From positions 558,001 through 622,000 of the forward strand of contig CAVSRB010000003.1 of assembly GCA_963730305.1 (NCBI GenBank): a DNA stretch of 64,000 nt, in the 5' to 3' direction. Position 1 is the stretch's first letter. Every line of letters begins with the position of its first letter. Below, in pieces: positions 1 through 7,768 of the stretch. The translations under genes and the position numbers were made by a program. A model generated the notes under the pieces. The model was not told the DNA's origin. It ran no database searches and saw only the letters and a list, made by a program, of their open reading frames with translations. Source of the stretch: CAMYMQ01 sp963730305. GTDB lineage: Bacteria > Pseudomonadota > Alphaproteobacteria > Bin65.

Positions 1-337
1 AGTAGCCGACCAGGTGAACGTCCTTGAGGCCCATCGCCCGGAAGAACTCGTGGTAGTGGATCACCGCGTCCTGGATGCCGCGCAGCCACTCCGGCATCGG
101 CGTCGAGCCGCAGCCGGGATGCTCGGGGCAGATCAGGTCGACCGACTGGGACAGCCGATCGTACATCGGCAGCCACATGCGGGTCATGCCGGCGCCGTGC
201 AGGAACACGACCGTCTCGCCCGAGCCCTTGCGGCGGTAGGCGGTCGGATGCCCGGCGACGTCGATCCAGTCGGGTTCCGTGTAATAGCTCTTGGGCCGGG
301 GAACGGCCGGCCGCTCGATGGTCGCAGTCCCTTCCAT
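1..337 (-). CDS. Alpha/beta hydrolase, N-terminal part (runs off window)
   Basis: The minus strand reads open from an ATG at 337 to the window edge, giving 112 residues. The N-terminus begins MEGTATIERP. It is followed by the strand-turn VVFLHGAGMT near residue 45 (the HG oxyanion-hole motif of alpha/beta hydrolases), then PEHPGCG and an LVGY that should lead into the nucleophile elbow, which lies beyond the window. The fold is therefore clear but the catalytic serine is not visible. The gene is divergent from the flavin monooxygenase at 658, and the 320 bp between them hold two copies of a CTATC/GATAG motif. A related hydrolase lies at 1838, so this is probably a second hydrolase of the same catabolic region. 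The substrate is unknown. Confidence 0.85.
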   Translation of the reverse strand, partial: MEGTATIERPAVPRPKSYYTEPDWIDVAGHPTAYRRKGSGETVVFLHGAGMTRMWLPMYDRLSQSVDLICPEHPGCGSTPMPEWLRGIQDAVIHYHEFFRAMGLKDVHLVGY

Positions 338-406
338 GATGCTGGTACTCCCTAGACCTTGTTCGGCGTGCGGACACCATAGCCGCGCCCCGGGACCCGC
401 CGTCAC

Positions 407-420
407 CTATCGAAGGGAAG
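407..420 (-). promoter_or_regulatory. Degenerate copy of the CTATC-N4-GATAG motif
   Basis: Read on the minus strand this is CTTCCCTTCGATAG, followed by GT. It matches the two perfect sites at 505 and 2683 in 11 of 14 positions, and the whole 10-base half TTCGATAGGT is shared by all three. It lies about 70 bp upstream of the minus-strand hydrolase start at 337, a position suitable for an operator. Function is inferred. Confidence 0.4.
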
Positions 421-504
421 GCCTTCGACCGCGATTGGCCGGCCGGCGCGGCGAGACCCCCGCCCAGGCGCCGCGACCCCAGCGATGCAGCCCGTTCGGC
501 GCGA

Positions 505-518
505 CTATCTTTCGATAG
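505..518 (+). promoter_or_regulatory. Palindromic candidate operator CTATCTTTCGATAG
   Basis: Perfect 5-bp inverted arms CTATC/GATAG around TTTC, about 140 bp upstream of the flavin monooxygenase start. The identical 14-mer recurs at 2683 before the transporter binding-protein gene, and a degenerate copy sits at 407 before the divergent hydrolase. Sharing between functionally linked transcription units suggests the binding site of one regulator. That regulator is not encoded in the visible part of the region. Confidence 0.5.
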
Positions 519-657
519 GTCCGCTGCAAGGGCGGGGCCGAATAGTATTCTGGAGTTGCCAGCGCCAGTCGAGCACGGACGGACGGTACCGTTGCGTTGT
601 CCTGCACGGGATGACAGGTTGGCCCGAGAGCGCGGCGAACGGCTACGAGAGGTAGCG

Positions 658-1824
658 ATGAGCGACTATCGCTTCAATTTCATGCATTTCATGCCCTACA
701 TCCACCTGCCGGAGGGGCATAAGGAATATCCGTCGCTCTGGGTCGATTTTCCGAACAAGTTCTTCGATCCGGAAAAGGCCCACGACCTCTATCACCGGTA
801 TGTCGGCGAACTCGCCCTGGCCGACGAGCTGGGCTTCGACGGCGTGGTGATCAACGAGCACCACAACACGTCCTACTCGATGATGGCGACACCCAACATC
901 ATTGCCGGAATGCTCGTCCCGCACATCAAGCGGGCCCGCATCTGCGTGTGGGGCACGCCGCCGAACCTGGAATATCCCAACCGGCTGGCGGAGGAATACG
1001 CGACGCTGGACGTGCTGACCAAGGGCCGGCTCGAGATCGCCCTGCCGCTGGGTACGGGCATGGAGTACTGGGCCAACCCGATCAATCCGACCACCGCCCG
1101 CGACCGGTTCCGCGAGAGCGTCGACATCATGGTCAAGGCGTGGACCGAGGACGGGCCGACGACCTACTACGGCGACTTCTACACCTACCGCTACCTCAAT
1201 ACCTGGCCACGGCCGTACCAGAAGCCGCACCCGCCCTGCTACGTGGTCGGCACGGGCAGCCCTGAGACGGTGGAATTCGCGGCGCGGCTGGGCTTCGGCT
1301 ATTCGGCCGTGTTCGTCACCCACCAGCGGGCCGAGGAGCTCAACAACACGCTGCGCGAGCGGGCCGCCGAGTATGGCCACGAAATCCGTCCGGAACAGCT
1401 GCCGCTGGGGGTGATGGCCTACGTCGCCGAAACCGACGAGCAGGCCGAGCGCGAATACGTCGAACACATCCGTTTCTTCTTCGAAGACGGCATGCGCACC
1501 ACGCCGCGGTATCTGGCGCCACCGGGCTACATCTCGGTCGAGCAGCTCAAGATCAGGGCGGCGATGGCCGACAAGATGCACGGCGGCTTCGACCTCAACA
1601 CGGTGAGCGGATCGTTCTTCGTCACCTTCGGGACGCCGGAGAAGGTCGCCAACCAGATCGGCGAATGGGCCGAGCGGATGGGCACCAACCACATCAACGG
1701 CCAGCTCCATCTCGGCAACATGCCGCACTGGAAGACGGTCAAGAACCTGACGCTGTTCGCCGAGGAGGTCATCCCGCGCCTGCGGTCGACCGGCGGCGGA
1801 ACCGCCCAGGCGGCCGCGGAATAA
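658..1824 (+). CDS. LLM-class flavin-dependent monooxygenase (bacterial luciferase-like)
   Basis: The 388-residue protein has the luciferase-like TIM-barrel pattern: an N-terminal strand with FNFMHFMPY, LADELGFDGVVINEHH near residues 55-70 (the conserved EHH of the family), GRLEIALPLGTG near 125, and YVVGTGSPETVEFAARLG near 190. Such enzymes oxidise organic substrates using reduced FMN supplied by a separate reductase. The reading frame is open further upstream, but ATG 658 is preferred because GAGAGG lies just before it and the homologous sequence begins there. It is followed after 13 bp by an alpha/beta hydrolase, a common pairing in catabolic operons where oxygenation is followed by hydrolysis. 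The substrate cannot be told from sequence. Confidence 0.9.
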   Translation: MSDYRFNFMHFMPYIHLPEGHKEYPSLWVDFPNKFFDPEKAHDLYHRYVGELALADELGFDGVVINEHHNTSYSMMATPNIIAGMLVPHIKRARICVWGTPPNLEYPNRLAEEYATLDVLTKGRLEIALPLGTGMEYWANPINPTTARDRFRESVDIMVKAWTEDGPTTYYGDFYTYRYLNTWPRPYQKPHPPCYVVGTGSPETVEFAARLGFGYSAVFVTHQRAEELNNTLRERAAEYGHEIRPEQLPLGVMAYVAETDEQAEREYVEHIRFFFEDGMRTTPRYLAPPGYISVEQLKIRAAMADKMHGGFDLNTVSGSFFVTFGTPEKVANQIGEWAERMGTNHINGQLHLGNMPHWKTVKNLTLFAEEVIPRLRSTGGGTAQAAAE

Positions 1825-1837
1825 GGCGAACCGAGCA

Positions 1838-2614
1838 ATGTCTGGCAAAGTGACTTCCTTCGACCGCGAAACCCACACCGTCAACGGCGTCGAGATCGTC
1901 ATGCTGACCGCCGGCGAGGGTGATCCCCTGGTCTTCTTCCATGGCGCCGGGACCTTCCACGGCTTCGATTTCGCGCTGCCCTGGGCCGAGAACCGCCGCG
2001 TGCTGATCCCGTTCCATCCGGGCTTCGGCGAGTCCGGCGACGACCCGTCCTTCACCGACGTCCAGGACTATGTCCTGCACTATGCCGAGCTGTTCGACAT
2101 GCTCGGGCTCGATCGAGTGTCTCTGATCGGCTTCTCGCTCGGCGGCTTCTTCGCGTCGCGCTTCGCCGTGATCCAGGGCCACCGCATCGACAAGCTGGTG
2201 CTGGTCAGCCCGGCGGGCCTGCGCGACGACGAGCATCCGACCGCCGATCTGTTCCTGGTGCCGCCGGAAGAGCTGCCCGGTATGCTGGTCTCCAACATGG
2301 AGGTGTTGCTGCCCCACCTGCCGACGGGGCCGGACATCGACTTCATGGCCGACCGCTATCGCGAATCGACCACGCTCGCGCGGCTGATGTGGGAAAAGCC
2401 GTGGGACCCGCGGCTGCCGCGCCATCTGCACCGGCTGTCGATGCCGACCCTCCTGGTCTGGGGTGAAGAGGACAAGATCATTCCGGTGGGCCAGGGCGAG
2501 ACGTGGCGAACGCTGATCCCCGGATCGAACCTCGAGGTTTTCAAGGGCGCCGGCCATCTGGTGCTCGACGAAAAGCCCGAGGCGGTGGCCGCGGTCGCCG
2601 ACTTCCTGGCCTGA
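1838..2614 (+). CDS. Alpha/beta hydrolase
   Basis: A 258-residue single-domain alpha/beta hydrolase with a complete catalytic set: oxyanion motif FFHGAG near residue 34, nucleophile elbow GFSLG near 100, acid in WGEEDKI near 210, and histidine in GAGHLVLDEKP near 233. It resembles MhpC/esterase-type hydrolases that cleave C-C or ester bonds. It starts 13 bp after the monooxygenase stop and is presumably co-transcribed with it. The ABC uptake operon follows 185 bp downstream. The likely role is hydrolysis of the oxidised substrate; the compound is unknown. Confidence 0.9.
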   Translation: MSGKVTSFDRETHTVNGVEIVMLTAGEGDPLVFFHGAGTFHGFDFALPWAENRRVLIPFHPGFGESGDDPSFTDVQDYVLHYAELFDMLGLDRVSLIGFSLGGFFASRFAVIQGHRIDKLVLVSPAGLRDDEHPTADLFLVPPEELPGMLVSNMEVLLPHLPTGPDIDFMADRYRESTTLARLMWEKPWDPRLPRHLHRLSMPTLLVWGEEDKIIPVGQGETWRTLIPGSNLEVFKGAGHLVLDEKPEAVAAVADFLA

Positions 2615-2682
2615 TACACAGTATCTGCGCCCACACGTTCGATTTGCGCACGCATCCCGCGCAGCGGACGGGATCAGGCCAA

Positions 2683-2696
2683 CTATCTTTCGATAG
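2683..2696 (+). promoter_or_regulatory. Palindromic candidate operator CTATCTTTCGATAG
   Basis: Exact second copy of the 14-bp palindrome at 505, here 104 bp before the binding-protein start at 2800. The flanks are also partly conserved (A before, GT after). It ties the transporter operon to the monooxygenase/hydrolase operon as a putative regulon. Confidence 0.5.
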
Positions 2697-2799
2697 GTTC
2701 GGGGACGGCCGTCGGGAATTACTTTATCGGCGTTCCGAAGCCACTCGAACAATTCGAAGGGCACGGTAGAGTTTGCCTACACGATACGGGAGGAATGCC

Positions 2800-4038
2800 A
2801 TGTCTTGGGTACACAACAGGCGGTCGACCCTCGGGTTGGTCGCGGCCGCGGGCACCGCCCTGGCCATTTCGGCGGCGACGCCTGCCGCGGCGGCCGATGC
2901 GCCCAAGTCGATCAAGATCGGCTACGGGATCTCGCTGACCGGTCCCTACGCGCCCGGCGCCGGCGCCACCACGCTCGGCAACTATCAACTGTGGGTGAAG
3001 GACGTCAACGCCAAGGGCGGCATCTACCTGTCGAAGTACAAGAAGCGGGTGCCGCTCACGGTCAAGGTCTACGACAACAAGAGCTCGCTCGAAGAGGCCG
3101 TCCGCAACACCGAGCGCCTGATGCTCTCGGACAAGGTCGACTTCGTGCTCGCGCCGTGGGGCACCGCCACCCATCTCGCCGTCGCCCCGCTCTACGAGCG
3201 CCACGGCTTCCCCCTGCTCGCCTACACCGCGGCGACCGATAAGTCGCTGGTGCTGCGCAACCGGTTCAAGAACGTGTTCTGGCTGCTCGACCCGCCGACG
3301 CACCTGGTCAACGGCCTGCTGACCGTCCTCGACAAGCTCAAGAAGGAAGGCAAGATCAACAACAAGGTCGCGATCGCCTTCGTCTCCGACCAGCTCGGCG
3401 TCGAGATGGCGGCCGCGGCGCGCAAGCTGTTGCCCAAGCACGGCTTCAAGGTCGTCTACTACAAGGGCTATCCGCTCGGCGTGAAGGACCTGTCGACCCA
3501 GATCAACGAGATGAAGAAGCTCGGCGTCGACACCTTCCTGGGCATGAGCTATCCGCCGGACACGATCATGCTGATCGAACAGTCCAAGGTGCTCGGCTTC
3601 AACACCAAGGTCTACTTCACCGCCGTCGGCCTGCCGTTCGACTTCATGGAGAAGAAGTTCGGCAAGAAGACCCTGCAGGGCATCATGGGCATGGGCGGCA
3701 TGGACCCGAACTATCCGCCGACCAAGGCCTACTTCGCGCGCTACATGAAGGTCATCGGCCATTCGGCCGACCTCAACGGCGGTCCGATGGAGTATGCCAG
3801 CCTGCAGATCCTGCAGCAGGCGATCGAGAAGGTCGGGGAGATCGACCGCAAGAAGGTGATCCAGGCCATCGCCACGGGCACCTTCAAGACGATCGTCGGC
3901 CCGATCAAGTTCGACAACCGCCTGATCGACCATGCCTGGCTCGCCGGCCAGTACCAGAACGGTCATTGGGTCGGCATCGCGCCGCTCGACAAGAAAGGCG
4001 CCGTCGCGCCGGTCTTCCCGAAGCCCAAGTGGCAGTAG
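2800..4038 (+). CDS. HAAT-family ABC transporter substrate-binding protein
   Basis: A 412-residue periplasmic binding protein of the Leu/Ile/Val-binding (type I) family. It opens with a basic N-terminus, a hydrophobic core and an AAAADAP cleavage region (signal peptide, about residues 1-30). Then come IKIGYGISLTGPYAPG, typical of the first beta-strand and ligand loop, and LAPWGTATHLAVAP near residue 125. ATG 2800 is chosen over an in-frame start at 2773 because GGGAGGA sits 5 bases before it and the signal peptide begins there. It is the first gene of a complete five-gene liv-type operon. Ligands in this family include amino acids, amides, urea and aromatic acids. Given the neighbouring oxygenase and hydrolases, the ligand may be the catabolic substrate. 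Confidence 0.93.
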   Translation: MSWVHNRRSTLGLVAAAGTALAISAATPAAAADAPKSIKIGYGISLTGPYAPGAGATTLGNYQLWVKDVNAKGGIYLSKYKKRVPLTVKVYDNKSSLEEAVRNTERLMLSDKVDFVLAPWGTATHLAVAPLYERHGFPLLAYTAATDKSLVLRNRFKNVFWLLDPPTHLVNGLLTVLDKLKKEGKINNKVAIAFVSDQLGVEMAAAARKLLPKHGFKVVYYKGYPLGVKDLSTQINEMKKLGVDTFLGMSYPPDTIMLIEQSKVLGFNTKVYFTAVGLPFDFMEKKFGKKTLQGIMGMGGMDPNYPPTKAYFARYMKVIGHSADLNGGPMEYASLQILQQAIEKVGEIDRKKVIQAIATGTFKTIVGPIKFDNRLIDHAWLAGQYQNGHWVGIAPLDKKGAVAPVFPKPKWQ

Positions 4039-4077
4039 AGTGGCAGTACGTAGTCTAGCCACGCCAGCCAACGACCC

Positions 4078-4110
4078 GCCGGGCGCGCCGTCAGACGCGG
4101 CGCGCCCGGC
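4078..4110 (+). promoter_or_regulatory. Strong intercistronic stem-loop after the binding-protein gene
   Basis: A perfect 13-bp inverted repeat (GCCGGGCGCGCCG and its complement) around a 7-base loop, 40 bp after the binding-protein stop, with no T-run behind it. In ABC operons such hairpins commonly stabilise the binding-protein mRNA and reduce read-through into the membrane genes. That would give excess binding protein over permease, and it is the likely role here. Confidence 0.6.
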
Positions 4111-4129
4111 GACCGTCGGCCCCGCAGCC

Positions 4130-4150
4130 GACCGGCCGACCCGGCCGGTC
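4130..4150 (+). promoter_or_regulatory. Second intercistronic stem-loop
   Basis: Perfect 8-bp arms GACCGGCC/GGCCGGTC with a 5-base loop, 19 bp after the larger hairpin. It is followed by ATCCTTTCC, too short a T-run for a clear intrinsic terminator. The two hairpins together probably act as an attenuator or mRNA stabiliser between the binding protein and livH. Confidence 0.45.
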
Positions 4151-4314
4151 ATCCTTTCCGAGTTGCATACGCACGCAATGTCCGTTTTCATCGGCTTCGG
4201 CCCGATCCCCGTGCCGTCCCGGCCCGTCCGGCTCCGGTCGCGGGCCGCGGGGAACCGCCGTTTCCGAGGCCATCCCGGGACCCACCGCAAACCGCCCATG
4301 TCCAGGCTCGAACC

Positions 4315-5184
4315 GTGATCGTCGTCGACATCCTCATCACCGGCCTGATGCTGGGCGGCCTCTACGCGCTGGTCGCGATCGGCTTCAACTTCCAGTATGG
4401 CGTCGCCCGGATCATGAACCTGTCCTACGGGGAAGGCTTCATGCTCGCCGCCTTCCTCACCTTCGTGCTGTTCACGCTCTACCACGTCAGCCCGCTGGTC
4501 ACCGTGCTGATCGCGGCGCCCGCGGGCTTCCTGATCAGCCTGGCGATCTACTACGTGATCCTGGCGCCGCTGGTGCGCCGGGCGAAGGACCAGGACGTGC
4601 TCGAGCGCGACAGCATCCTGGTCACCTTCGGCCTCTTGTTCGTGATCGAGGGCGCGGCGCTGTGGGTGTGGGGCAGCCAGCCGCGCGGCTATACCTTCCT
4701 CGCCATCCCGATCCAGCTCGGCGACCTGACGGTCGCGGTCAACCGGCTGCTGTCCTTCGGCGCCGCCTGCGTGCTCGGCGCCGGGCTGTGGCTGTTCCTG
4801 GTGCGCACCCGGACCGGCGTGGCGCTGCGGGCGATCGCGGTCGACCCGGTCGCGGCCGAGCTGGTCGCCATCGACGTGCGCCGCTACTCGGCGCTCGCCT
4901 TCGCCACCGGCGGCGCGCTGATCGCGGTCTCCGGCGTGCTGATCAGCGCCTATCTCAGCTTCGACCCGTCGAGCGGCGTCCAGTTCACCCTGATCGCGCT
5001 GATCGTGGTCATCATGGGCGGCCTGGGGCACATGGGCGGGGCGCTGGTCGCCGGCGTGATCCTCGGCGTCGCCGAGGCGGCCACCGCCCGGCTGATCGAT
5101 TCCGAGCTGACCCTGGCGGTCAACTACGCGATCTTCCTGGTCATTCTCATCGTCAAGCCGACCGGCCTGTTCGGGAGGGCGTGA
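4315..5184 (+). CDS. livH: Branched-chain-type ABC transporter permease (LivH family)
   Basis: A 289-residue inner-membrane protein with about eight hydrophobic segments and the LivH hallmarks: GLMLGGLYALVAIGFNFQYGVARIMNLSYGE at the N-terminus and VVIMGGLGHMGGALVAG near residue 220. It starts at GTG 4315. It forms the transmembrane channel with the LivM-like protein that follows after 4 bp. The 276-bp gap from the binding-protein gene carries two hairpins rather than a new gene, so one operon is likely. Confidence 0.92.
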   Translation: MIVVDILITGLMLGGLYALVAIGFNFQYGVARIMNLSYGEGFMLAAFLTFVLFTLYHVSPLVTVLIAAPAGFLISLAIYYVILAPLVRRAKDQDVLERDSILVTFGLLFVIEGAALWVWGSQPRGYTFLAIPIQLGDLTVAVNRLLSFGAACVLGAGLWLFLVRTRTGVALRAIAVDPVAAELVAIDVRRYSALAFATGGALIAVSGVLISAYLSFDPSSGVQFTLIALIVVIMGGLGHMGGALVAGVILGVAEAATARLIDSELTLAVNYAIFLVILIVKPTGLFGRA

Positions 5185-5188
5185 GACG

Positions 5189-6145
5189 ATGACCCGGAAC
5201 CGCTCGCTTCGCTACACCAGCATCGCCGCGATCGTCGTCGTGTTCGCCCTGTTCGCGGCGGCGCCCCAGGTGGTCGGCGCCTACCAGACGTCGTTCCTGA
5301 TCAACATGCTGGGCTACGTCGTCATGGCGACGGCCTGGGCGATCTTCTCGGGCAACACCAAGTACATCTCGCTGGCCACCGCCGCCTTCTTCGGCGTCGG
5401 CGCCTACTCGGTCGCGTTCATCGGCGACGCCCTGCCGATGCCGGTGATCGTCGTCATCGCCGCGGTGGTCGGCTTCCTGGTCGCGCTGGTGGTCGGGCTG
5501 TCGACGCTCAGGCTGCGCGGCGTCTATTTCGTCGTCTTCACGTTTGGTTTGACCGAGCTGACCCGCCAGCTGGTCCACTGGTACGAGATCAACGAGACCA
5601 ACAACCTGGTCCGCCTGCTGTTCCTCGACGTCACCTCGACCGAGCTCTACTACTACCTGATCGTGCTGACCGCGATCACCTTCCTGACCGCGTGGCTGGT
5701 CAAGCGCTCACGGATCGGCCTGGCGCTCAAGGTGATCGGCGAGGACGAGACCGTCGCCAACCACACCGGCATCAACGCGACGCGGATCAAGGTCCTGACC
5801 TTCGCGCTGTCGGCCAGCCTGATCAGCGCGACCGGCGCGATCATGGTGCCGCGCTGGACCAACGTGGAGCCCAACCTCGCCTTCAACTCGCTGATCTCGT
5901 TCCAGGTCCTGGTGATGGCGCTGCTCGGCGGCACCGGCACCCTGTTCGGCCCGGCGCTCGGCGCGATCCCGCTGGTGTTCCTGTCGGAATACCTGTCGGG
6001 GACCTTTCCCTACCAGTTCAACATCGCGCTCGGCCTGTGCTTCGTCGCGATCGTCTACCTGCTGCCCCAGGGCGTCGCCGGCGCGCTGACCGACGCATGG
6101 CGGCGCATCAAGGCGCGCCGCGCCAACGGGCGGGCGCCGGCATGA
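5189..6145 (+). CDS. livM: Branched-chain-type ABC transporter permease (LivM family)
   Basis: A 318-residue polytopic membrane protein with the LivM pattern: LGYVVMATAWAIFSGNTKYISLATAAFFGVGAY in the first third, LSTLRLRGVYFVVFTFGLTEL in the middle, and LLGGTGTLFGPALGA near the C-terminus. It pairs with LivH to make the permease. Its stop overlaps the start of livG as ATGA, which indicates translational coupling. Confidence 0.92.
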   Translation: MTRNRSLRYTSIAAIVVVFALFAAAPQVVGAYQTSFLINMLGYVVMATAWAIFSGNTKYISLATAAFFGVGAYSVAFIGDALPMPVIVVIAAVVGFLVALVVGLSTLRLRGVYFVVFTFGLTELTRQLVHWYEINETNNLVRLLFLDVTSTELYYYLIVLTAITFLTAWLVKRSRIGLALKVIGEDETVANHTGINATRIKVLTFALSASLISATGAIMVPRWTNVEPNLAFNSLISFQVLVMALLGGTGTLFGPALGAIPLVFLSEYLSGTFPYQFNIALGLCFVAIVYLLPQGVAGALTDAWRRIKARRANGRAPA

Positions 6146-6915
6146 GCGCGGCACCGGCCACTGCCGCCGCGCCGGCGGCCGAACGCGCGGCCCCGATCCT
6201 GACCGTGCGCGACCTGACCAAGTCGTTCGGCGGCTTGGTCGCCGTGAACAGCGTCAGCTTCGACGTGCGCCCGGGCGAGGTGCTCGGCCTGATCGGGCCC
6301 AACGGCTCGGGCAAGACCACGGTGCTCAACCTGATCACCGGCGAGTACCGGGCGGATTCCGGCGCCATCACCCTCGACGGCGAGAGCCTGAGCGGCCTGC
6401 GCCCGCACCGGATCAACCGCAAGCGGATCGCCCGCACCTTCCAGCTCGTCCGCGTGCTGGAGGGCATGACCGTGCGCGAGAACGTGCTGACCGGCGCGGT
6501 GTTCGGCAGCGACCCCAAGAGCGTCGGCGCGGCCGGCGACGAGCCGCTGGAGCTGCTCGACCTGGTCGGCCTGCGGGCGAAGGCGGACGCGCCGGCCGGC
6601 GACCTGACCTATGTCGACCAGAAGCGGCTGGAGCTGGCGCGGGCGCTCGCGACCAAGCCGGTCGTCCTCCTGCTCGACGAATGGCTCGCCGGGCTGAACC
6701 CGACCGAGCTGCACGAAGGCATCGAGCTGATCCGCCGCATCCGCGACCGGGGCATGGCGATCATCCTGATCGAGCACGTCATGCACGCGGTCCGCGAGCT
6801 GTCGAGCCACATCGTGGTGATGAGCGCGGGCCGGCTGATCGCCGAGGGCGCGCCCAGGGAGGTGCTGGCCAACGCGGAAGTGATCCGCGCCTATCTGGGG
6901 CCGGAAGATGCTTGA
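6142..6915 (+). CDS. livG: Branched-chain-type ABC transporter ATPase (LivG family)
   Basis: A 257-residue nucleotide-binding subunit. The Walker A GPNGSGKTT lies near residue 53, the Walker B region LLLDEWLAGLNPTE near 175, and the H-loop is EHVMH near 213. Two positions are odd for the family. The signature region reads LTYVDQKRLELARA, so the usual glycine (SYGDQ or SGGQ) is a valine. The residue after the catalytic glutamate is tryptophan instead of proline. It starts at ATG 6142, overlapping the livM stop, and its end overlaps livF by 8 bp. It works as a heterodimer with LivF, so the degenerate signature would affect one of the two ATP sites. Confidence 0.92.
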   Translation: MSAAPATAAAPAAERAAPILTVRDLTKSFGGLVAVNSVSFDVRPGEVLGLIGPNGSGKTTVLNLITGEYRADSGAITLDGESLSGLRPHRINRKRIARTFQLVRVLEGMTVRENVLTGAVFGSDPKSVGAAGDEPLELLDLVGLRAKADAPAGDLTYVDQKRLELARALATKPVVLLLDEWLAGLNPTELHEGIELIRRIRDRGMAIILIEHVMHAVRELSSHIVVMSAGRLIAEGAPREVLANAEVIRAYLGPEDA

Positions 6916-7615
6916 GGTCAGCCACCTCACCGTCCGCTACGGCGGCCACCGGGCGATCGCCGACGTCGCCCTGCGCGTCGACGAGGGCGAGGCGATCGTC
7001 ATCCTGGGCTCGAACGGCGCCGGCAAGACCACCCTGCTCAACGCCATCGGCGGCCTGCTCACCCCGGTCAAGGGCGCACAGATCACCTTCAAGGGGGAGA
7101 GCCTGGCCTACCGGCCGGCCCACGCCATCGTCGAGAGCGGCATCGCCATGGTGCCGGAGGGACGCCGCCTGTTCGGGCCGCTGTCGGTCGCCGACAACCT
7201 GCGCCTGGGCGGCTTCCCCAAGCGCGCCCGCGGCGCCGAGCGCGAGACGCTCGACTGGGTGTTCGAGCTGTTCCCGCGGCTCGCCGAGCGGCGCTCGCAG
7301 CGCGCCAACACGATGAGCGGCGGCGAGCAGCAGATGCTGGCGATCGGCCGCGCGCTGATGACCCGGCCCGAGCTGCTGCTGCTCGACGAGCCGTCGATCG
7401 GGCTGAGCCCGCTGCTCACCGCCGAGCTGTTCGGCAACCTCGAGAAGCTGCACGCCGCCGGCGTCGCGCTGCTGATCGTCGAGCAGAACGCCCGGCGCGG
7501 GCTGGAGCTGGCCGACCGCGCCTACATCCTGGAGAACGGCGCGATCGTGATCGAGGGCAAGGCCAGCGAGCTGGTCAACGACGCGCGCGTCGCGGCGAGC
7601 TATCTCGGGGCATAG
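6908..7615 (+). CDS. livF: Branched-chain-type ABC transporter ATPase (LivF family)
   Basis: A 235-residue nucleotide-binding subunit with canonical motifs: Walker A GSNGAGKTT near residue 36, signature MSGGEQQMLAIGRALM near 135, Walker B LLLLDEPSIGLSP near 157, and the LivF-typical IVEQNARRGLELADRAYILENG. It overlaps livG by 8 bp and is the last gene of the five-gene uptake operon. Unlike its partner LivG it has an intact signature motif. Confidence 0.93.
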   Translation: MLEVSHLTVRYGGHRAIADVALRVDEGEAIVILGSNGAGKTTLLNAIGGLLTPVKGAQITFKGESLAYRPAHAIVESGIAMVPEGRRLFGPLSVADNLRLGGFPKRARGAERETLDWVFELFPRLAERRSQRANTMSGGEQQMLAIGRALMTRPELLLLDEPSIGLSPLLTAELFGNLEKLHAAGVALLIVEQNARRGLELADRAYILENGAIVIEGKASELVNDARVAASYLGA

Positions 7616-7768
7616 GAAGCCGCGCACCACGCGCAATTCCGGACCTGCAGCCGCGCCGTGACCACGCATTCCACGGATTTGCCGAGCGCCAATGCGGCGC
7701 AATAGCACTTGTGTCGCGACCGGGCGACGACTAAACCGGCAGGGCGACACCCGGTACGGACATAGCTT

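Larger units (their letters stand above)
338..657. other. Divergent intergenic region, hydrolase / flavin monooxygenase
   Basis: These 320 bases separate two divergent genes and should contain both promoters. I see no convincing RNA gene or small coding sequence. The notable content is one perfect and one degenerate copy of the CTATC-N4-GATAG palindrome, annotated separately. A purine-rich GAGAGG lies just before the ATG at 658. Confidence 0.6.

Noticed and set aside
556..657. Upstream in-frame start for the flavin monooxygenase
   Set aside because: The extra 34 residues are Arg/Pro-rich and non-conserved; a good Shine-Dalgarno precedes ATG 658.
643..2055. 470-residue open frame on the minus strand opposite the monooxygenase and hydrolase
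   Set aside because: Its product is rich in Arg/His/Gly with no recognisable fold, and it lies opposite two clearly conserved proteins. It is a typical GC-rich antisense shadow.
2613..2625. GATAC-ACA-GTATC symmetry just after the hydrolase stop
   Set aside because: Only 5-bp arms without a T-run; too weak to be called a terminator or operator.
2719..5031. 770-residue minus-strand open frame
   Set aside because: Opposite the binding-protein and livH genes, with a composition of reversed codons (Asp/His/Gln/Arg rich). No domain is visible.
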